Assembly: GCA_941918925.1 (NCBI GenBank)
Contig: OW799234.1
Location: 72,229,043-72,293,042 of the forward strand
Length of the DNA stretch: 64,000 bases
Direction of reading: 5' to 3'
DNA from: Phyto melanocephala
Taxonomy: Eukaryota > Arthropoda > Insecta > Diptera > Rhinophoridae
Part shown: positions 35,213 through 47,154 of the stretch, in pieces
Position numbering within the stretch: position 1 is the stretch's first letter
How the letters are laid out: each line of letters starts with the position of its first letter
Translations under genes and position numbers: made by a program
The notes under the pieces: generated by a model
Database searches by the model: none
What the model saw: only the letters and a program-made list of their open reading frames with translations
What the model was told of the DNA's origin: nothing

Positions 35213-35270
35213 GAGTGAAGTGTATATAAGATTCGGCAATGCAGAATATAGCACTATTATTTATTTTGTT
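35213..35270 (+). mobile_element. DINE 3'-end fragment
   Basis: GAAGTGTATATAAGATTCGG, a decayed hairpin partner and AGCACTATTATTTATTTTGT resemble the DINE 3' terminus. The rest of the element is absent. Confidence 0.55.
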
Positions 35271-35830
35271 TCTTTATGTTACTTTATTTACACACATACA
35301 TAAATATGAATGATTTGTAAATAAAATACAGTGCTGCCATATTTCATTTGTACTTGAAGTTAAATGAAATCTTCAGCATCATTGCTGTATTGTTAGCAGA
35401 TCACCCTTTTTTTTTTTTTGTTTTATTCTCAATTTCAATTCAGTTTTGTAATTCAATTTACATTTTAATGTTTGTATGAACAAAATCTTTTTGTCTTTTT
35501 TGCCGTTTGCAGCTTTTTTTTTGCATATTTTCATACATTCATTATTATTATTATTATTTTTATCCAAACCACATAACCATACTCAGTTGAGTTGGAATAA
35601 TAGTAGAGTGTACGTGTGTTTGTACGTACTCATATGGTAAAGAGAAAACAATAATTATTTTATTGCCTTGTCATCACATCTTTTATTACTAGGGTTTTCT
35701 ATTAATCTTTTTTAAATGATTTTTTTTCTACCAATAAAAATTATTATTTTTATAATTTGAAAATGTTTTTTTATGTCTGGATAAACATTTTGTTTGAAAG
35801 AAATGACTACAAACATCTTTCACTTAAATT
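35271..35830. other. AT-rich stretch, nothing recognised
   Basis: Homopolymer and ATT runs (for example 35540-35560). No gene. Confidence 0.45.
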
Positions 35831-37010
35831 TAATGTTGAAATAAATTTTTAGAAACATCCACATGTTGCACAAACCGGTATGTGATGTCAATCTTTTGGT
35901 AATATTCACGATTAAATCTCTGTTAAAATCCAGCACAATTGCCCCCATAAATTACTTAGAAATTAATATATAAACGCGACTGCCTCCGGTTTTCCCCCAT
36001 TAGTTTTACGTTAAATTAAATTTTTCTGTCCTAATATAATTTTTAGAAACTTTTGTTTCTATTAATATGGCATAAGGACTACTAGTAAAAATATTAAAAA
36101 AAATACGGTCACTAATCGGCAAAGTTAAAGGCAAAAATTATTGAAAAATTTGAAAAGATATTAATTTTTAAGTATATCAAGTACCTCAAGATCCTTAATA
36201 ATTTCTGGACACGGTACTGACATCGAATTGCAAGCCATATCCTCATTCCTCATTTATTCCTAAGAGAAACTTACAAATCGGCTTAAAACAAACTGAGATT
36301 AGGCTTCAAAATAGAATTACTTCGGTGTATTTCTTGAAATTTACAAACAAAAATCGATTTCTTCAGCCTCTAGAAAACCGAGATAGCCGACAAGGGTATC
36401 AAATATAACGGCTTGACTAGCAAAATACAATGCCATGATGGTCGCCACAACCAACAATGGCGTACATATGGATCATACCAAGTATTAATAATTGTACCCA
36501 AGCCCTTCAATATTGGCATAAAATGAAAGGCCTTGTCGAGTAGAAGAATACAGTAAACTAAAATGGTGTCCGAAACAAAATGGCGTATAATTTTCTTTTC
36601 TTTACACCAGCAATATGGGTATCAAATGATTGTAGAGCACAGTTAACTATGTAAAAATTTTAAATCAAAAATTGCTTCGGTAATAATAAAGCAAAATGGC
36701 GTATAATGCAAATTATGTACTCTAGGCTGTGCTAAGTTGAAGTAATTTTACCTACCCTGAAGGAAACCTGGGGGCAAGTGTCTCCAAGACACAAGTTTTG
36801 TCGACTATTGTGGTGACTTCTTGGCGACATTGTCAACAAATTGTCTACATTTTTTTTTTCATTTTCTTTGATGAGAAAAAAAATGTATACACAATAGTGA
36901 ATCAGTTCTGATTCACTAGTGACATTTCCTACAGGGTACTTATGTACATGGCTGTATAGGATATTATCAGATTCGGCACGACAGTATATATCATTTTTAT
37001 CTGTTCTTTT
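35831..37010 (+). mobile_element. Old-subfamily DINE-like copy, carrying a small MITE
   Basis: Begins within the GTTGAAAT.AA block, so the 5' end is missing. It continues with GGTATGTGATGTCAATC, CTCCGGTTTTCC and the AAAATGGCG-type blocks. The 3' end keeps ATTCGGCACGACAGTATAT. A TA-flanked MITE at 36755-36936 interrupts it. Confidence 0.75.
36755..36936. mobile_element. 182-bp TA-flanked MITE
   Basis: Ends CCCTGAAGGAAACC and the complement of the right end CCCTGTAGGAAATGTC, flanked by TA (36753-36754, 36937-36938). An inner GAATCAG..CTGATTC stem lies near the right end. TA duplication suggests a Tc1/mariner-type MITE. Confidence 0.65.
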
Positions 37011-37118
37011 ATACTCTTGATAGGTATATGTGTTAAAATACATCTTTACTTTAACACAGTTGATGGCACTATTCTATTGTTAAAAGTCATGCCATTAATA
37101 AATATTTATTAAGTTCTT

Positions 37119-37603
37119 GGTTGGTTGGTTGGTTACCGTGCTAGTTCGCTGCACGCCAACAGTCAAGTAGAGTCTGTATGACTCCGTTTTGACAGGACCA
37201 CATCACTCGTCAGCTCTTAATGTATCTCAGAATAAAATCCAAGAGTAAGTACTAGATCCACCCCGTGGCCGTGAGTTATCTCAGTAGATAATTCAGTCTT
37301 ACTTCAGATATCGCAGAGGCCATCCATTACATGTTCGCCCAGAAATCTTTGTCTTTTAGTCGCCAGTGCAGGACATTCGGAGAGAAGGTGGAAAACCTAT
37401 TCCTCCTCTCTATCCCGACAGCTGCAACAATGATCGTTCGATGGAAGTCTGAATCGACTTGCATGTTTGCCTAACATCCAGTGACCCGCCAATATCGCAA
37501 CCTCGATATGTCCCTCCGACTTCGACTAGTAAGTTGCAATGTACGCCTTGCATCAAAAGAAGGCCACGTAAGCCGTGCCACCCTACACGTGCTCAGCCTT
37601 ACT
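37119..37603 (-). pseudogene. Second, older 5'-truncated RNase H LINE copy
   Basis: Minus-strand relative of 19414-20221. It begins with a (GGTT)n tail complement at 37119, covers the 3' UTR and the C-terminal coding region with the CCHC block (complement near 37400-37440), and stops at GCTGAGCACGTG. Frameshifts and stops are frequent. No clear target duplication remains. Confidence 0.85.
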
Positions 37604-37744
37604 TACAGTTATTCTGTGTTTTAGTATAATGATGTTGGTAACGACCACTCATTATAAGGTAATGTATGATATAATGACAACCTGTTACACTTATTTAAAA
37701 TATTTTACCTTTACTTATGCTTTTAAATAATAACCCCCCACAAA

Positions 37745-39430
37745 GAACAAGTAAGAGTGCTACATTCGGCTGTGCCGAATCTGATAATACCATTAACCAT
37801 CGTAACCTATATTTCATGTTATACGCAATTGTTGCTTATTATTTCCGACGCCATCCTTGATTTTGAATTTTTACGTAGTTAACTGCATTCTACTAGTCAA
37901 ACCCTTAAATTTGATACCCATATTGATGGGGTTAAAAAAAATTTTTCCGCCATTTTTTTTTTTAGGCGCCATCTTGGGTCAAGTCCTTTCATTTGATAAA
38001 AGTATTAAGGGGGTTAAAGAAGTTAAATTTTAAAATACCAGATTAGACCCATATATAAATTTATTGTCCGCCATTTTGTAGTGGCGGCCTACATGAATTT
38101 TAATTTTTTTATTAATGCTTATATTACGCTAGTCAAGTCCTTTCAGATGATACCAATATTGAAACTCTCTGTTGTGTAGAAGCTGTAAAAAATTGATTTT
38201 CGTTTGTAAATTTTTGGAAAATATATTTTTAAAAAAAAAAATTTTTTTTGCCTATAACTTTACCGATTATAGTCCGATTTATTCAAAATTTTACACGAAT
38301 ATCTCAAGAGGCATATGATATCTACAAATATGTAGCAGCAAAGGTTTGTCTAGGATTAATTGTTTAGGCAGTCTTGTTTATTTGCTGATATCTCAGAAAG
38401 TTGTGGGGCGTTTGTGCTGAATTTCAATAGCGATTCATTCGCGGATATTTGCAAAAGATTGATACCGTACACAGATCTGAGTAACATATAGTTCCTTCTA
38501 AAAGTTGATTTCAACCAACACATTCATAGATGGACATGGCTTAATCGACTCCTCTATTCATAAGCTTTCAGAAAATATGTACTTTATGGGGTCGGAAATG
38601 TAAATTATAGAAATTACAAACGGAATGACAAAGCTATATATCTGTGGTCGCAAGGAAAAACAAGGTAACTCCATTTTTCCAAAAAGTTGAAAAAATACCA
38701 AAAATTTGATGGATTTTGGATTTACCATCACTCTGTCAGATCAAAATTTTGAAAAAGTATCACATTTAAGAGTAATCTACAAAATAAAAATGGCTTAAAT
38801 ACCAGTTTTTAGAGAAAAAAAGGTAACTCCATGTGTTTTAAGGAAAAATCAGGTAACTCCATAATATCTAAAAGAAAAACACCAGGAGATTGATCGTTGA
38901 TGTAAATATTAAATGAAATTATAATTGTATTATTAACATACAACAAAATTAACTGAATTCCTTTATTTTTAACAGCAAACTAAAAAATTGAAAATTTTCG
39001 ATTTTCAAATCAATACGAAATTCATTACTTTTTTTGATAACAATTTAAAATTACAAGTGTAGTCTCTTTTGCTGCAACCTTGACGATCTTCTCCATAAGA
39101 CGATGCATAAGACGATGAAAAGTTGCCTTAACTCCATAAAATATAAGAATAAATTCAAACAATGAAATTTTTAGGAAAAACCAGGTAACTCCATTTTTAC
39201 GTAAAAATCAGGTAACTGACCTTGATTTTCGCTTCTGACGGGTAAAAAGTTTTTTACTGCAACCCAAAATGTCCAACAGGATGTAAAATTATGTTTTTTT
39301 TAATGCGCAAAAAAAAAAAACTAGTAAAATATGTCGAAAACTTTAAATGCGTTTTTCTCGTGTTTTAAACAAAATGGAGTTACCTTGTTTTTCCTTGCGA
39401 CCACAGATATACCCTTGTGCACCAAAGGTG
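37745..39430 (-). mobile_element. Old-subfamily DINE-like copy split by a TA-MITE
   Basis: Minus orientation: the 3' end at 37745 (hairpin TTCGGC..GCCGAA and GCACTCTTACTTGTTC), old-subfamily body to 38400, then the younger-type core (CGACCCCATAAAGTACATAT near 38590). The 5' end resumes after the MITE as TATACCCTTGTGCACCAAAG at 39408-39430. Confidence 0.82.
38641..39407. mobile_element. 767-bp MITE with 36-bp perfect-type inverted ends
   Basis: Ends TCTGTGGTCGCAAGGAAAAA and its complement pair over about 36 bp. TA flanks (38639-38640, 39408-39409), and removing the element with one TA restores the DINE consensus GCTATATATACCC exactly. Inside, GGTAACTCCAT or close variants recur at about 38664, 38821, 38851 and 39183, with GGTAACTGACC at about 39211. 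No transposase frame. Confidence 0.88.
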
Positions 39431-41377
39431 ATTGGTAAAAAATGAATAAGAAGATAAAATCGCTAAAATGGATATTACTTTTCAACATTTACAAAAACGT
39501 TGCTGCTACGATATTTAGGTTTCGATTCATACAAATTGTAGGGGCTTAAAAATATTTGAAAGCTAAAAAACGTTTGCTAGTCTTGTTTAAGTTTAACTGT
39601 AATAGCTGTTAAAGTAGTGTTTATATTGGCAACCCTGAGTTAAGGGTTGCCCGTTAACAGTTTGGTTTCTAGCCATTGTCAACCTGCAGTCACACTGTCC
39701 GATATCATACTAACTTTTGCTATTGGTACACGGTAAGTAACAATGTAACAATGGTTCCAAATGTAAATTTGTTTTTAAAATAAACCACGTTTATTAATTA
39801 AAACTATTTACGTTTATTTAAAATAATTCATATTTTTTTTTTATTTCAACCTAATAAACATATTTAGAATAATGACAACATTGTAGGTGGCGTTACATTA
39901 AACCCATTAAAACACCTAAACAAATAATTACGTTTTGTTTTTGCTTCGTTTTGTTTAAATTATTTTTAAGATTTATTTTTTCTATTTTTTAATGTTTATT
40001 TCGCAGCATGTAGTATATTTTCTAATGGCATTCAGCCATAAACTTAATATTTGTCAACTAATTGTTAGACTAAACAAAAAGAACCACTACAAAATAATTT
40101 AATAATTTAAATGTAGTTTGTACGTATGAGTGTACATACATATGTATGTATGCATATACCTACTTTGTTGAAATAACAACAAATTTCTACAAATATTTTT
40201 TTTTTATAATTAGCACAAATAAAAATGTATGTACATACATACATACATGAAAATAGCAGACTTTATTTATGTTTTTATTTAAACATGTGTTTTTTTTTAA
40301 ATATATTTAAGGTGTGTTTTGTCTTTAACTTTAATTTATTTTTAATATTATTTTTAACTAATAAAAAATGTGGCACGTGTTGGTAAATATTTAAAAAGTT
40401 TTTAAATATTAAATGTCGATTAAATTGTTTAGTCGTTTTAAAAACAGATTTCCGAGATTGTTGGTTAAACTCAACAATAATACCTTTGATGCTTAAGGTT
40501 TATTGAAAAAAAAAATATATATATATAAATTTATTAAATTTTTAAAGAAGTCTTTTCATCGCCTAATTTAGTTATACATCCCTGGGGCTCAATTATCGTT
40601 TTATGAATCAGTGAAATGAATCAGTTTTTGTACAGTTAAAGATCTGGTGCCGCCATATGATATAACACGCAAAAACTTTTTATTTCTATTGAAACTATAA
40701 AAACGTTCAAGTAATTCTAACAAAATTGTTGACCTAACTGAACTGGCTGTTGCAGCGTTAGATCTAGATGATGCTGAAAATATATAAACAATTTTTAATT
40801 TGCTAAAATGCTATAAAAACGCAACTAGTTTACCGAATAAAAGAAGTCCAAAGGAATGGGTAAAACCATGGAGGTTAGAGCAAGAGATAAGCGGTTTATG
40901 TTATTTCTAATAAATGATCTTTCATTGGATATTTCATTTTTTTTTTTTTTTGGCAAATTCCATAAAATATCAGTCTGGCAACACCGGTCACACATAACAT
41001 GACAAGAATACAAGAGAACGAAAGATGTAAAAGAGAAATGTCAAATTTGTCCCCTCAAATTCACAAAACGTGCGACAATTGCTACCCCGTACTCAACGCC
41101 GCACCCCTCACCACCAAACTCGTGTCGCAGGGGACATGTCCCTTCATGTAAACACGCTCTAAGAAGGCCTATTGATTTTGTTTTTTTTTAACTGAATATG
41201 ATCTAGTTTAGTCTTGGCATCGACAGAGTAACAGTTAGAAAAACAAGTCATGTGTGGAAGAACCGTATAAAAGTACTGTGTTATTTTATGGGTCGCCTTA
41301 TTTTATTTCGTTGTGTAAGCAAACAACTGTTCTGGCAACACTGTTTGAAAAAGAAGAAGTAACAGACCAAATATGTA
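39431..41377. other. Unassigned stretch
   Basis: No host gene recognised. A GGCAACCC/GGGTTGCC hairpin with an 8-nt loop is at 39628-39651. 40985-41170 is less AT-rich without a recognisable frame. (GTAT) units occur near 40140 and 40230. Confidence 0.45.
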
Positions 41378-42308
41378 AAGGGTGATTTATTAGCTATTAT
41401 CTTTTTGGCAACACTGGTTTAAACAGCTGACGCACGTTTCGTGTTTTGTTTCACTGTCAAACATCTTCAGTTTGGTCTATAATCGTCTTACAAACGAACA
41501 ACCCCTGCAAATTATTGAATTTTATTATCAAAATGCGTGCTCTGTTAGGAAAGTTCATCGCGCGCTTCTTATCGAAAAATTCTGTTCAGCGACGAAGCTC
41601 ATTTTTGGCTCAATAGGTACGTTTTAATAAGCAGAATTGTCGATTTTGGAGTGAAGATCAGCCAGAAGCATTGCAAGAGCTACCAATGCATCCAGAAAAA
41701 GTTACAGTTTGGTTCGGCTTATGGGCTGGTGGCATCATTGGACCGTACTTCTTCAAAGATGATGCGAATCGTAACGTAACTGTGAATGGTGAGCGCTACC
41801 GTGAGATGATATCCAACTTTTTTTTGCCCAAAATGCAAGAGCTTGACTTGCATGACATGTGGTTTCAACAAGACGGTGCCACATGCCACACAGCACGCTT
41901 AACAATGGACTTATTGAGAGGCGAGTTCGGTGAACATTTTATTTTCACGTTCGGGACCGGTCAATTGGCCGCCTAGATCGTGCGATTTAACGCCTTTAGA
42001 CTATTTTTTGTGGGGCTATGTTAAAGATCATGTCTATACACACATGCCTGCTTCAATTGACGCATTGGAAGACAACATTAAAGAATTTATTCATGAGATA
42101 CCGGCCGAAATGTTGGAAACAGGATGCCAAAATTGGACTAAGCGGATGGACCATTTGAGGCACAGTCACGGTCAACATTTGCATGAAATAATCTTCAAAC
42201 ATTAAATTATATGGACCGTACTATCGATTCAAATAAAGATTTCATGAATTTTTCTGAATTTTATGTGTTTTTTTTTTACTTTCCTATAGCTCTTAAAAAA
42301 TCACGGTT
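41378..42308 (+). mobile_element. rosa-like DD41D mariner, deletion derivative (copy C)
   Basis: TA flanks (41376-41377, 42309-42310). The left end is AAGGGTGATT; the right end reads AAAAATCACGGTT, with CC changed to GG. Same internal deletion and same shifted frame as copy A at 4999. Confidence 0.9.
41490..42205 (+). pseudogene. Transposase relic, rosa-like DD41D
   Basis: The N-terminal start codon is lost (the sequence runs CTATAATCGTCTTACAAACG). After the shared deletion, YRKI.FSDEAHFWLN is out of frame. 41671-41976 reads LPMHPEKVTVWFGLWAGG, YFFKDDANRNVTVNGERYRE and MWFQQDGATCHTARL (second Asp intact). A single extra base in the TTTTATTTTCACG run near 41945 shifts frame before NWPPRSCDLTPLDYFLWGYV (third Asp). 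The C-terminus is intact to FKH at 42202. Defective in start, centre and frame. Confidence 0.88.
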
Positions 42309-42689
42309 TACATGACATCAGCCATATTGGCTTATTTATTTACTTCTGTAAATATTTAATGCAATTTTAAATTAACACCATCACCAGAATGCTCCTACTC
42401 AATCGCTTGCAAAACCATTCAAACTTAAAACAAACACAGTGTATTAGAACAATTATGCTGAAATCAAATGACGGCATTCCATATCAATCGAAAATGAGAG
42501 ATTTCTTATTAGAATTCAAAACAAAATGGTGTCGTGTATTTGACCTATAAGAGTGCCATATTCGATTGTTCCAAATCAACATGTACTAGGTGCATGCATA
42601 TGTGAAAATTACCCAAATGACACACGTATTGTTAAGGAAATTCAAAAGTTTTTTATTTAGTGTCAAGTACCTACAATCGATACAATTAA

Positions 42690-43275
42690 GTTCTAAATAA
42701 AACGTCATTCAAATGGCCTCCACGGCTTCTTCTGCAGTAACGCATACGATGAAAATATTTTTTGAGAAATTTTTCACACTAAAACAAGTCTTATGTCATG
42801 AAAGGCACGTTCAGTATTGACTTGTAAAGCTTGAAGAGAGTCTGATTTATTTCGAATGACCAATGACTTAAAATAACCCCACAAGAAATAGTCTAATGTT
42901 GTTAAATCACAACTTCTTGGAGGCACAATTTTCACAATTTCTTGAAATAAACGAATCTCAAAACTTTTCTCGCAATAACTCAATTGTTGCTTTTGCTGTG
43001 TGGCACGTAGTCCCGTCTTGCTGGAACCAAATGTTGTCAAGATCAACTTGTTTCAATTTCGGTCATAAAAAGTTGGTTATCTCCGATCTATACCGCTCTG
43101 AATTGACAGTAACGGTGTTACCAGCTTCATTTCGAAAGAAGTACGAACCGATGATGATTCCACAAGACCAAAAACCACATCAAACTGTCAATTTAGGTGA
43201 ATGTTAAAGTTTTTCATGAATAATTTGTGGATTTTCTTCGCACCAGAATCGACAGTTTTGTTTATTTACTGCAGC
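42690..43275 (-). pseudogene. Mariner/IS630 DD41D-type transposase fragment
   Basis: Minus strand: VNKQNCRFWCEENPQ near 43270, then FFRNEAGNTVTVNSERYRS, DNIWFQQDGTTCHTAKATI (second Asp), PPRSCDLTTLDYFLWGYF (third-Asp motif) and a C-terminal SRGGHLNDVLF-like end near 42700. Stops and shifts throughout; no terminal repeats recognised. Confidence 0.82.
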
Positions 43276-44760
43276 ACTCAGATGAGAGTGAGATAACAGG
43301 GGTAAAAACACTGTTAATCGAATGCACTAAAAAATCTTTGCTATTGATCGATATAACTGATATTTCTGTTTAATTGAATCGATGTTGAAAAAAATCAATG
43401 TTTGTCTGTATCCTATTGAATTAGTATAGAAGTAAAAGAAATTAATTAAGCATTTATTGCTTTTAAAAAAAAAACGTCATTATTCCAAATGACGCCCAAA
43501 ATAGAAATTGGGTTAATGACAGTGTAAACACAGCCATTATGTTATTATGCCACCTTGAATAGTTTAGTTTAAACTATTTGTAGTTTATTGCTTTTCACCC
43601 ATTTAAACACACAAACCCTATGTGATTAATAAATTACGTGATTTCTATGATTTTTACATTTTTGTTACGAAATTTCAATGTGTTATGTATGAATGTGTGT
43701 GTGTGTACAGATGTATGTAAACGGTACAAAAATATACATATATTTTTTTTTGTTACAATAGAATACCGTAAAAATAAAACTCACATACTCTGATGTAATA
43801 TAAAACGTTATGAATTATAAAAAAAATATTTTCTTTTTTTTTTATTGTTTATCGTTATTTCTATTATTTATAGACAAAGTACTTTTTTAACGCCCACTTA
43901 TACCACAATAAAAGTTTTTAAACGCAAAAATAACTGTATGTGGGAGATTTCGAAAGAGAACTTGTGTTAGTTTCATATATTTATGTATGTATGTTTGTAT
44001 GGATATGTGTGGATGAGTGTAAATGCAGCTTTACTGCAGTTTCGTGTTATTTTGTAAAAAATAAGAAAGAAATAAAAAAAAACAACGTTACAATTTAATG
44101 AATATTTTTGCATTTATCAATGGATGAATATTTGTAAGTATGTGTTCGATAAGAAGAAAAACAAAATGAGTCATTGTACTACTCATTTTTGTTTTTACTC
44201 TGCAACAGTCATTCATTCGGGTTGGCTGGCTTTAGGCTACTTAAACAAATGCATTAAATCGATTATGGTGGCCAGACAGTGTTGCTAATTTCTTTGTTAC
44301 TTCATAATAATAACTCCTCGTTTTTATCATCTTTTACAGAAAATTATATTAATTTTAATGAATTGAGCTTTTTGAAGGTAAAACGCTTGATAACTTACAA
44401 AAATACATTTTTTACGACATTTTTTTTTTGTAATTTTTTTTTTCTTAATTTTAAAATTTAAAATTGATCAAAATTAATGTATTGTTTATTATCAAGTAAA
44501 AATTTTTTCATTAAGCAATAGCAGTTCGTATGCAGTGTATTTTTTTTTTAGATTTTTTACCATAAATAAAAAGTAAATGAGAAAGAAGAAAAAAATATTT
44601 TTGAAGTTTGACAATTAAAGTTCAAAAAAAAAACTTAGTGCTGTACTACAAACGATCAAATTGAGTGCTGTATGTAGACTTTGACTTGTTGGCTATAGTA
44701 TTTTGAAAATTGTTGATAAATAACATTTTTAAAAAAGATTAATTACACTGGTTTACAGCC
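43276..44760. other. AT-rich stretch, nothing recognised
   Basis: No gene seen. T-runs near 43745, 43835 and 44420; GTAT units near 43985. Confidence 0.45.
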
Positions 44761-46377
44761 AAAAAATACAAAGAACGCCACATGCCTAGATAAGTTAATT
44801 GGGACCTCCTGAACACGAAAACGCTATAATTTTTTTTCTAAGTACCGTTTTTTAGATAACGGTACTTTTGTGTTTTTCGGTGTATGGTCCCACTCAAACC
44901 CTTGTGGAGCCCAACCGAAAAGTCCGATCGAGATAAATGGTGTATCCTTGGAAAGGTAATTGAATGCCTTTTCCTATTTTTTACGTTTTTTTCAAAATTT
45001 TTCATTTTTACTTCGTTTTTTTTCTACGTTATAGTAAAGATCTGGAATGTTTTATTTTTTACCAAATAGCTTATTTAATTACCAACATTTTAAGCGTAAT
45101 TTGAAAAAAAATCGGATGAAAAATAAAGTTTTTATTAAGGATTTTGTGGAACGACAATATTTTCATCTTCATTGCTCACACACTATATTCGGCGTAAATT
45201 AAAAAAAAAATAAATTAAAATGACGAGCGACTTGACTTGAATATAGTGTGTGAGCAATGAAGATGAAAATATTGTCCTTGAAAATATTACCTTTCCAACG
45301 ATATGCCATTTACCTCGATCGGACTTTTCGATTGGGCTCCACAAGGGTTTGAGTGGGACCATACACTGAAAAACACAAAAGTACCGTTATCTAAAAAACG
45401 GTACTTAGAAAAACAAGTAAGAGCGCTATATTCGGCCGTGCCGAATCTTATATACCCTTCACAACGTGTAGTCATGCAATAACAGTGGTTTGTGTCACCA
45501 TTCATCCCATATGATATACGTACATACATATAAAAACATACATATATAAAAACGTCCCATTGTAAAATTAAAAATTCGCGTATGTATGTTAAAAAAACAA
45601 AAAAAAAAAAAAAAATTTTTAAAAAATTTAAAAAAAAAATTTAAAAAAAAATTAAAAAAAAAAATTTAAAAAAAAAATTTAAAAAAAAAATTAAAAAAAA
45701 ATTATTATGTATATAATATATATAAAACAAAAAAAAAAAAAATAAAGAAAAAATTAAAAAAAAAAATAATAAAAAATAATAATAAAAATATATATAATAT
45801 ATTAAATAAAAAATAAAAAAAAAAAATAAAAAAAAAAATGAAAAAAAAAATTTAAAAAAAAAATAAAAAAAAAATTTTTTTGGCTCAGCTGGGATTCGAT
45901 GCCACGTTTTCTCTAAGCAGTATACACGTTTGTATGTATGTATGTTGTTGTTGTAATGTTGTTTTTGTGAAAAAAAAATCGAGGTGGTCGTGGGTTTTTG
46001 CTCATATCTCAGTTGTTGATGTACCGATGTTTCTGATTTTCAATACCGATCTACTTCCGAATATTTCTGATATTTTAATACCTTACCCGGGTCCAACCTA
46101 TGTCGGGGGGCTTCAAAAAGTTGATTTCAACATACACACGGACAGACGGTCAGACGGACAGACTGACAGAGCTTAATCGACTCCCCTATTCATAAGCTTT
46201 CAGAAAATATATACTTTATGGGGTCGGAAATGAAAATTGTAGAAATTTCACACGGAATGACAAACCTATATATACCCTTTTTCACTGTGTGAAGGGTATA
46301 AAAAAATTACAGCGTTTTTCGTGTTCAGGAGGTCCCAATTAACTTTCTAGGCATGTAGCTTTCTTGGTATTTTTCCA
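44761..46377. mobile_element. Large foldback element interrupted by a DINE
   Basis: The outer arms share CACATGCCTAGA.AAGTTAATTGGGACCTCC and the following GAACACGAAAA.CGCT block, then GTACCGTTTTTTAGATAACG and the CACTCAAACCCTTGTGGAGC block, in inverted order. The centre has a perfect 38-bp stem (45153-45190 with 45239-45276, CTTCATTGCTCACACACTAT) around a 48-nt loop. The right arm is cut by the DINE at 45410-46304. No coding; superfamily not assigned. Confidence 0.85.
45410..46304 (-). mobile_element. DINE-1/Helentron-like element (copy 5), complete
   Basis: Minus orientation: the 5' end near 46304 (TTTTATACCCTTCACACAGTG), GACCCCATAAAGTATATATT core, A-rich block 45586-45875, 3' hairpin GATTCGGCACGGCCGAATAT and CTTACTTGTTTT at 45410. 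Inserted in the right arm of the foldback. Confidence 0.9.
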
Positions 46378-46580
46378 AATTAAAAATTTGTAAAGCAGTG
46401 TTATTGTAGAAAATGCAAGGTTATGTTTATTGTAATTGTCTATCAAAGATAACAACTAACGAAAATTTTTATAATGTATTTTACGTTTTACATACATTTA
46501 TTTTTGTAAAAAAAATAAAAAAAAATTAAAAAAAAAAATTAATAAATAAATAAATAAAAAAAAAAAAAACAAAAAGATTA

Positions 46581-47154
46581 CAGTAGACTCGCGGTAACGT
46601 GAACTATTAAAATCCGAGCCTGTTCACGTTTGCGAAGTTGTTCATGTTAAAGAAGGTGTAACTCTTTAAAATTTCCAAATAAATTAATGAATTTTAACTC
46701 AAATTTTTTTGGATTGTTATGTAAAGAGCTAAAAATGTTTGTTCGGCATTTTGCTATTGATTTCTGTTCAAGACATTGCCAAGTTGAATTTAAATAGCCA
46801 ATAACGTCCATTAATAGTAAAACCAGTTTTTAAAAATTGCAGCTGTCATCCATTACTATTTGGAACAATTGCAGTCCACAGGAGATTCAAAATTTCTAAA
46901 AGAGCGAGGATTTTTTGCCTTTCCAATCACTTTAGAAATTTGGTAGTTGCGTCATTTTTCACGAAAAACTTTAGATTAGATCATACTAAATCAGCAGCGC
47001 GCACAAAAGTAAACCTAAACAATCATTTACGGGAATAATTTCACGTTCACGTTCTCACTGTGTTCACGCTACAGAGTAGTCAGTGTAAACAAAATTATGT
47101 TCATGTTATCCGGTGTTCACGTAAGGCAGTGTTTTTGTTGCCGCGAGTCTATTG
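46581..47154. mobile_element. 574-bp pogo/Tigger-like MITE
   Basis: Left end CAGTAGACTCGCGGTAAC, right end complement CAATAGACTCGCGGCAAC, with TA flanks (46579-46580, 47155-47156). Subterminal TTCACGTT words recur in both halves. The CAGTAGACTC start and TA target are typical of pogo/Tigger MITEs. Non-coding. Confidence 0.82.

Noticed and set aside
40985..41170. Possible host exon because of lower AT content
   Set aside because: No frame stays open with sensible composition, and no splice signals bracket it convincingly.
45880..46176. Recurring 95-98-codon frame MAQLGFDATF.. found in several DINE copies (31166, 45880, 56188 regions)
   Set aside because: It lies inside the conserved non-coding body of DINE copies, and other full copies break it. 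DINE-1 elements are non-autonomous; I see no domain. A codon-substitution test across many copies would be decisive.
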